Origin: Methylophaga sp. OBS1
Lineage (GTDB): Bacteria > Pseudomonadota > Gammaproteobacteria > Nitrosococcales > Methylophagaceae
Direction: 5' to 3'
DNA: 28,345 bases
Assembly: GCF_026319365.1 (NCBI RefSeq)
Contig: NZ_JAPDMS010000009.1
Location: 1-28,345 of the forward strand
Position numbers and translations under genes: made by a program. Positions 24,596 to 28,345 of this stretch are shown piece after piece (position 1 is the first letter of the stretch; each line of letters begins with the position of its first letter). Below the pieces are notes generated by a model. The model had not been told where the DNA came from and ran no database searches. It saw nothing but the letters and a program-made list of their open reading frames with translations.

Positions 24596-25785
24596 ATTCA
24601 TCCCGACCCGATATTCGATCACTGATTCTGTTTCTCGCCGCGCTGACGGCGATGACGCCGCTCGCTATAGATGCCTATCTGCCGGCTATGCCCGAGATGT
24701 CGGCCTATTTCAATGTCAGCATTCATGATACGGAGCTTTCTTTAAGCCTGTTTCTGGCCGGTTTTGCTATCGGTCAGATTGTAGGGGGGCCTTTTTCCGA
24801 TCACTTCGGCCGCCGTGCGGCAACAGGCAGTGGGATCAGCCTGTTCTGCCTGGGCACCCTGGGCATTATTTTCAGCCCCACTATGGAATGGGTCTGGGCA
24901 TGTCGGCTTATTGAAGCTTTTGGTGGCGGTCTTGCCGTCGTCAACTCGGCTGCGGTGATTCGTGATCTCAGTAAAGGTCAGGAAAGTGCCCGTCATCTCT
25001 CCAATATGGCCATTATCATGATGCTGGCACCGTTACTGGCACCGCTGATTGGTATGCTCCTGTTACACCTGAGCGGCTGGCGGCTGATTTTTGACTTCCT
25101 GCTGGTTTACGGGCTGGTGATTGGCAGCACCCTGTTTTTCAAGTTACCGGAAACCCGTCTCATCGTCAGCGATCGGCCCAGCGCCTTCCGGCGCTACCGG
25201 ATGGTGCTCGGCAACCGCTGTGCGGTCGGTTTTATCTTTTCACAGTGCTTTGCCCTGGGTGGCATGTTTGCTTTTATCACTGGCTCACCCGCCGTTTATA
25301 TGAGCTACTTCGGTGTCAGTGAAACGGTATACCCCTTCCTGTTCGGCATCAATGTCATCGCGATGATGTTTTTCAACCGGCTTAACCTGCGTCTGCTTCA
25401 TCAATACAGGCCTCAACAGCTCCTAAGCGTGGGACAGGTGGGTCAACTGCTGACCGCTACTGTATTGTTGCTTTACATCAGCTTCAGTGAGTCGCCGTCA
25501 CTATATCTTGTGGTACCGCTGATGATTGGTTTTATCGGGATTATGGGGCTAATCGTCTCCAATGCCACGTCCAGCACGGTAGAGTATTTCCCAACCAACA
25601 GTGCCACCGCAACAGCGCTGCTGGGTGCGTCCGGCTTTGCTACCGGTGCAGTCAGTGGCTCATTAGTCGGCATTCTGGGTGACGGCACAGCATGGCCGAT
25701 GGCAGTGGTGATGTTCAGCTGTGCACTGCTGGCCCCGCTACTTCGTATCCTGATGCAGTATCGTCCGACTGAGAGCCAAGCCTGA
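24592..25785 (+). CDS. MFS multidrug transporter, Bcr/CflA family
   Basis: Proton-driven inner-membrane exporter with drug or metabolite substrates. The 397-residue protein has about 12 hydrophobic segments, the helix-1 signature PLAIDAYLPAMPEMSAYF typical of Bcr/CflA, and the loop 2-3 motif GPFSDHFGRRAATG. The sequence SNATSSTVEYFPTNSATATA in helix 10-11 is also typical of this branch. It starts in a 4-nt overlap with the marR gene, so they form an operon. The stop is only 1 nt from the stop of the convergent DUF815 gene, with no terminator between them. The substrate cannot be read from sequence. Confidence 0.93.
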   Translation: MNSSRPDIRSLILFLAALTAMTPLAIDAYLPAMPEMSAYFNVSIHDTELSLSLFLAGFAIGQIVGGPFSDHFGRRAATGSGISLFCLGTLGIIFSPTMEWVWACRLIEAFGGGLAVVNSAAVIRDLSKGQESARHLSNMAIIMMLAPLLAPLIGMLLLHLSGWRLIFDFLLVYGLVIGSTLFFKLPETRLIVSDRPSAFRRYRMVLGNRCAVGFIFSQCFALGGMFAFITGSPAVYMSYFGVSETVYPFLFGINVIAMMFFNRLNLRLLHQYRPQQLLSVGQVGQLLTATVLLLYISFSESPSLYLVVPLMIGFIGIMGLIVSNATSSTVEYFPTNSATATALLGASGFATGAVSGSLVGILGDGTAWPMAVVMFSCALLAPLLRILMQYRPTESQA

Positions 25786-25786
25786 A

Positions 25787-26563
25787 CTAACTGCTGATTC
25801 TGGCCCTGTAATATTGATAGAACTGTTTTGCCGTTCGGCCGCTGTGACTCCCTCGCCCCATCGCATAGAGACGTGCGGCCTCATGGAGTTGTTGTTGATC
25901 CAGTTTGAAATCAGCAAACAGCGATTCCACAATAGCAAAATAATTCTCCCAGTTGGCTGGATAAAACGAGAGATTCAGACCGAATCGATCAGACAAGGCA
26001 AGCTTGTCTTCCAGACTGTCGGCATAATGCACTTCGCCATCGACCAGACCGCTTAACTGATTTTCAGACTGCTTTTCAGGCAGCAAATGACGGCGATTGG
26101 AAGTCGCATAAAGCCGAACATGCTCGGGCGGCAATTCGAGTCCACCTTCAAGCAGGGTTTTCAATGGCTTGTAACTTGATTCACCTTCCTCGAATGACAG
26201 ATCGTCACATAAAACCACAAAACGAAACTGTTCATCGGCCTCTTCCAGCGAGTCAAGGATTTCCGGGAGATAGGCAAGATCATCCTTGTCGACCTGTACC
26301 ATTCTCAATCCCCGCTGAGCCAGTTCGTTCAACACCGCTTTGATCAATGAGGATTTACCCGTGCCGCGAGCCCCCCAAAGCATTGCATGGTTGCTGGTTT
26401 TGCCCTCGACAAAATGCAGCGTATTATCCAGCAAGGCCTGCTTTTGTTTATCGATACCTTTCAGCTCATTCAGCCGGATCGGGTCCAGACGCTCAACCGG
26501 TTTCAGTTTCTGACTATGGCTACGCCAAACCGCAGCACAATATTGATGCCAGTCAACTCGCAT
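25787..26563 (-). CDS. DUF815-family AAA ATPase
   Basis: A 258-residue P-loop ATPase of the DUF815 family, whose cellular role is unknown. Visible are the N-terminal LNELKGIDKQKQALLDNT, the Walker A motif LWGARGTGKSSLIKAVL (about 65-81), the Walker B VVLCDDLSFEEGE (near 115-127), the sensor ATSNRRHLLPE, and the C-terminal GSHSGRTAKQFYQYY with an arginine-rich end. The ATG at 26563 is chosen for GAGG about 6 nt upstream; ATG 26578 is an alternative. It lies convergent with the MFS gene and downstream of tpsB, from which it is separated by a complex terminator-like hairpin. Confidence 0.9.
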   Translation of the reverse strand: MRVDWHQYCAAVWRSHSQKLKPVERLDPIRLNELKGIDKQKQALLDNTLHFVEGKTSNHAMLWGARGTGKSSLIKAVLNELAQRGLRMVQVDKDDLAYLPEILDSLEEADEQFRFVVLCDDLSFEEGESSYKPLKTLLEGGLELPPEHVRLYATSNRRHLLPEKQSENQLSGLVDGEVHYADSLEDKLALSDRFGLNLSFYPANWENYFAIVESLFADFKLDQQQLHEAARLYAMGRGSHSGRTAKQFYQYYRARISS

Positions 26564-26604
26564 AGCTACCTCATGCATGAATCACAATGCATTAGGATAG
26601 CATT

Positions 26605-26625
26605 GCCGCTTGAAATTTAAGCGGC
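26605..26625. repeat. Perfect inverted repeat upstream of the DUF815 gene
   Basis: GCCGCTT-7-AAGCGGC, with a third GCCGCTT copy at 26704-26710. The repeat lies 42 nt from the DUF815 start and has no T run on either side. It may be an operator or a message-end hairpin. Confidence 0.45.
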
Positions 26626-26641
26626 TCATACGTCATCAGTG

Positions 26642-26691
26642 AAAAATCTCAGGCTTGATCTGCTGCTTCAGATAACCCTGAGACAGCCTGA
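26642..26691 (-). terminator. Terminator-like structure after the TpsB gene
   Basis: On minus: TCAGGCT (26685-26691), a long loop containing its own ATCTG-6-CAGAT hairpin, AGCCTGA (26649-26655), then GATTTTTC. The T run and pairing suit a terminator, though the 29-nt loop makes it unusual. Confidence 0.45.
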
Positions 26692-26742
26692 AAACCTGAG
26701 TAAGCCGCTTCCCTTGGGGTAAAGTGCAATACGATCAGCACG

Positions 26743-28345
26743 CTAAAACTGCCAGCGCAGTTTGAGATTATAGATAGGACTTCTGTCGCCGCTCTCAAAA
26801 TGCGCATCACCCAGCGGTTTGGCATATTCCAGCCCTAATGTGTACGACTTCGCATCAGTAATATCAACACCTAGAGCCGCTGATACCAGCTCCTGCTCTC
26901 GATCACTGGCCCGCAACCTGGTCCGTGCTGCATCAAAAACCACATAGGGCTCTATACGCTTGATCAGTTGGGCTGGTACAGGCTTAAGGTAGCGAACTTC
27001 AAACTCGCCGGCCAGGCCTTCATCGCCCTGAGCCTGACCATCAGGGTATCCGCGCCCATAACGCGGGCCGCCGTAACGGACCTGCTCTGCAGAAGGCAAA
27101 ATATCATCAGACCAGAACAGGTTGGCTTTACTCTGAAAACGCCATTGGGGGCTCAACATGTATCGCCATAAACCATCCAGCCGCATGGCGCTGAAGTGCA
27201 CAGTCTCACTACCCGAGCGTATGCCGCTGCTATCACTGATCGTGTTCCTGTTGCTACCCAGTTCAATTCCCTGCTTGATGCTGCCGGCTAATCTGATAAT
27301 TTGACGCGTGAATTGTCTGGTCCAAACGGTATTAAGCTCGACGGCTGAGTAACGCAGTGCCTTTTCAATCTGTACGGGATTACCCTGACCATCCTCACGA
27401 CGTAATTGATACAGCGCATCCTCATCCAGATACTGTAGATTCGTCCCCAACCACCATGATGATTGCTTGGATAACAGCAGAGGATATTTCACCCCGGCGC
27501 GCAGCGTGTCCCTTTGCTTGGTTTCCTGATAGTTCAGCGGTATATCTGCAACAAAGATGCGATCATCGCCTTCGCTTTCAAAGCGATTGGCTGAAAGCAT
27601 CAGTCTTAATCCATCATCGCCAAGATCCTGTTCGTAATTCAGCGCGTAATAAGCGTCGATCGTGTTATTAGGCAGTAAGGTCGTCAGTGTCAGCTTGTCA
27701 CCGTGGGTGGTCAGGGAATTGAAAGTGACCCCGGGCAACAATCTCAGCGCTTCCTCTTTACTGTCATCGAAGCCCAATGAGGTTTCAAACCAGTCAGCAT
27801 TGACCTCCTCAACCCTTACCGTGGTACCACCACCCACCGTTTTAGGCTTGGGCACCCTGATTTTGAACCTGTAGCCGGGCGTCGCTTCAATGAGACTGAC
27901 ATAACGCTCAAACGTCTCCGTACGAAGTGGTTTCTCGTTTTGCATCTGCGCCGCCAACCGGGACACTCTTGCTCTGACATCCTCATCTTCGATCACAATT
28001 TCCTGTCTGGCTATATACCCTTCTACCAGAACAATGGTGAGAAGGCCGCTGGCGGTGTCTTGCTTTGGCAGAAATGCAAATGACAGTGCATAGCCAGCGT
28101 TTTTATAGCTGGCTGTTATCAATCGCAGTACCGCCACAATCTCTGCTTTGGTGACAGCTTGACCAATTAGTGGCTGTACCATTTGAGCCAGTTCTTCCAG
28201 GGGAAAGACCGTCCCGCCCTGGAACTGCACTTTTTCGACACGGACTGTTGCCACCTGTTTTGCTGTACTTAATGACTCGCCCGCAGGTAAATCAACCGCT
28301 GACTTTTCTTTGTCAATAAATTCCAGCTCTTGCTCTTCAACGATA
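26743..28345 (-). CDS. Two-partner secretion transporter, ShlB/FhaC/HecB type (partial, N-terminus outside window)
   Basis: Outer-membrane TpsB pore that exports a large TpsA exoprotein and may help activate it. The frame is open to the right edge, so an internal GTG at 28254 is not the true start; the signal peptide and N-terminal helix lie outside. Seen are an acidic linker, POTRA 1 (VRVEKVQFQGGTVFPLEELA, then GYALSFAFLPKQDTASG), POTRA 2 (about 100 residues further, ending VRVEEV), and a barrel ending in LKLRWQF. The loop-6 region reads RYGRGYPDG; the usual family form is VRGY. The later FDAARTR sits where families usually have F-x-D-x-G. These look like modest divergence. No TpsA gene is visible; it may lie to the right. 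The strand and terminator show it ends its own unit. Confidence 0.88.
   Translation of the reverse strand, partial: IVEEQELEFIDKEKSAVDLPAGESLSTAKQVATVRVEKVQFQGGTVFPLEELAQMVQPLIGQAVTKAEIVAVLRLITASYKNAGYALSFAFLPKQDTASGLLTIVLVEGYIARQEIVIEDEDVRARVSRLAAQMQNEKPLRTETFERYVSLIEATPGYRFKIRVPKPKTVGGGTTVRVEEVNADWFETSLGFDDSKEEALRLLPGVTFNSLTTHGDKLTLTTLLPNNTIDAYYALNYEQDLGDDGLRLMLSANRFESEGDDRIFVADIPLNYQETKQRDTLRAGVKYPLLLSKQSSWWLGTNLQYLDEDALYQLRREDGQGNPVQIEKALRYSAVELNTVWTRQFTRQIIRLAGSIKQGIELGSNRNTISDSSGIRSGSETVHFSAMRLDGLWRYMLSPQWRFQSKANLFWSDDILPSAEQVRYGGPRYGRGYPDGQAQGDEGLAGEFEVRYLKPVPAQLIKRIEPYVVFDAARTRLRASDREQELVSAALGVDITDAKSYTLGLEYAKPLGDAHFESGDRSPIYNLKLRWQF

Noticed and set aside
1..28345. tRNA, rRNA, CRISPR, insertion sequences or prophage
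   Set aside because: No cloverleaf-like sequences, regular repeat-spacer arrays, transposase or integrase motifs, or flanking terminal repeats were found by eye.

Overview
The window reads as chromosomal DNA of a free-living gammaproteobacterium, probably aquatic. The reasons are gammaproteobacterial-type IhfB, RpsA, RF3 and IleS, a cbb3 oxidase operon preceded by a perfect FNR/Anr box, and Fur-controlled TonB-dependent iron uptake. A Thiotrichales/Methylophaga-like host is a guess from overall flavour; nothing here proves a genus. No tRNA, rRNA, CRISPR array, transposase, integrase or phage gene was seen. Almost all genes lie on the minus strand; only the DUF3579 gene and the marR-MFS pair lie on plus.

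Region 1 (1-4700, minus): a cytochrome cbb3 oxidase locus, transcribed ccoN-ccoO-ccoQ-ccoP, then a 39-residue single-helix membrane protein with a near-ideal Shine-Dalgarno, then a terminator, then ccoG, which runs off the left edge. The structural genes overlap by 8 nt at two junctions. A perfect FNR box and a 20-bp-period direct repeat lie upstream of ccoN, and a 26-bp inverted repeat lies upstream of ccoG.

Region 2 (4703-14612, minus): one long housekeeping series in transcription order ileS, lspA, hisC, tyrA, aroA, cmk, rpsA, ihfB and a Mth938-like (DUF498) gene. It begins at a good sigma70 promoter upstream of ileS. Many junctions overlap (lspA/hisC 4 nt, hisC/tyrA 1 nt, aroA/cmk 8 nt), so translational coupling is likely. 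It joins isoleucyl-tRNA charging and lipoprotein signal peptidase to the aromatic/histidine biosynthesis block and the cmk-rpsA-ihfB block. The rpsA leader holds two hairpins that may serve S1 autoregulation.

Region 3 (14722-15571): a DUF3579 gene on plus, convergent with a two-CBS-domain protein on minus, followed by a 22-bp near-perfect hairpin.

Region 4 (15579-19690, minus): a FecI-FecR-receptor cell-surface signalling cassette (ECF sigma factor, anti-sigma factor with a twin-arginine-like membrane segment, siderophore receptor with an N-terminal STN signalling domain) under a strong Fur box.

Region 5 (19723-26600): prfC (RF3), a YdeP-type molybdopterin oxidoreductase, and a divergent marR-MFS (Bcr/CflA) pair with a 4-nt overlap, then a convergent DUF815 ATPase. 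The 379-bp divergent region holds a near-perfect FNR-type box upstream of ydeP, so the oxidoreductase may share oxygen control with the cbb3 oxidase.

Region 6 (26640-28345, minus): a two-partner secretion transporter (TpsB/ShlB-FhaC family), open to the right edge. No TpsA substrate is visible.

I found no clear case of a wholly new biological system. The best candidates for something undescribed are the 39-aa membrane peptide inside the cbb3 operon, the possible FNR link between cbb3 and the YdeP/MarR/MFS locus, and the unusual ileS-to-DUF498 superoperon.
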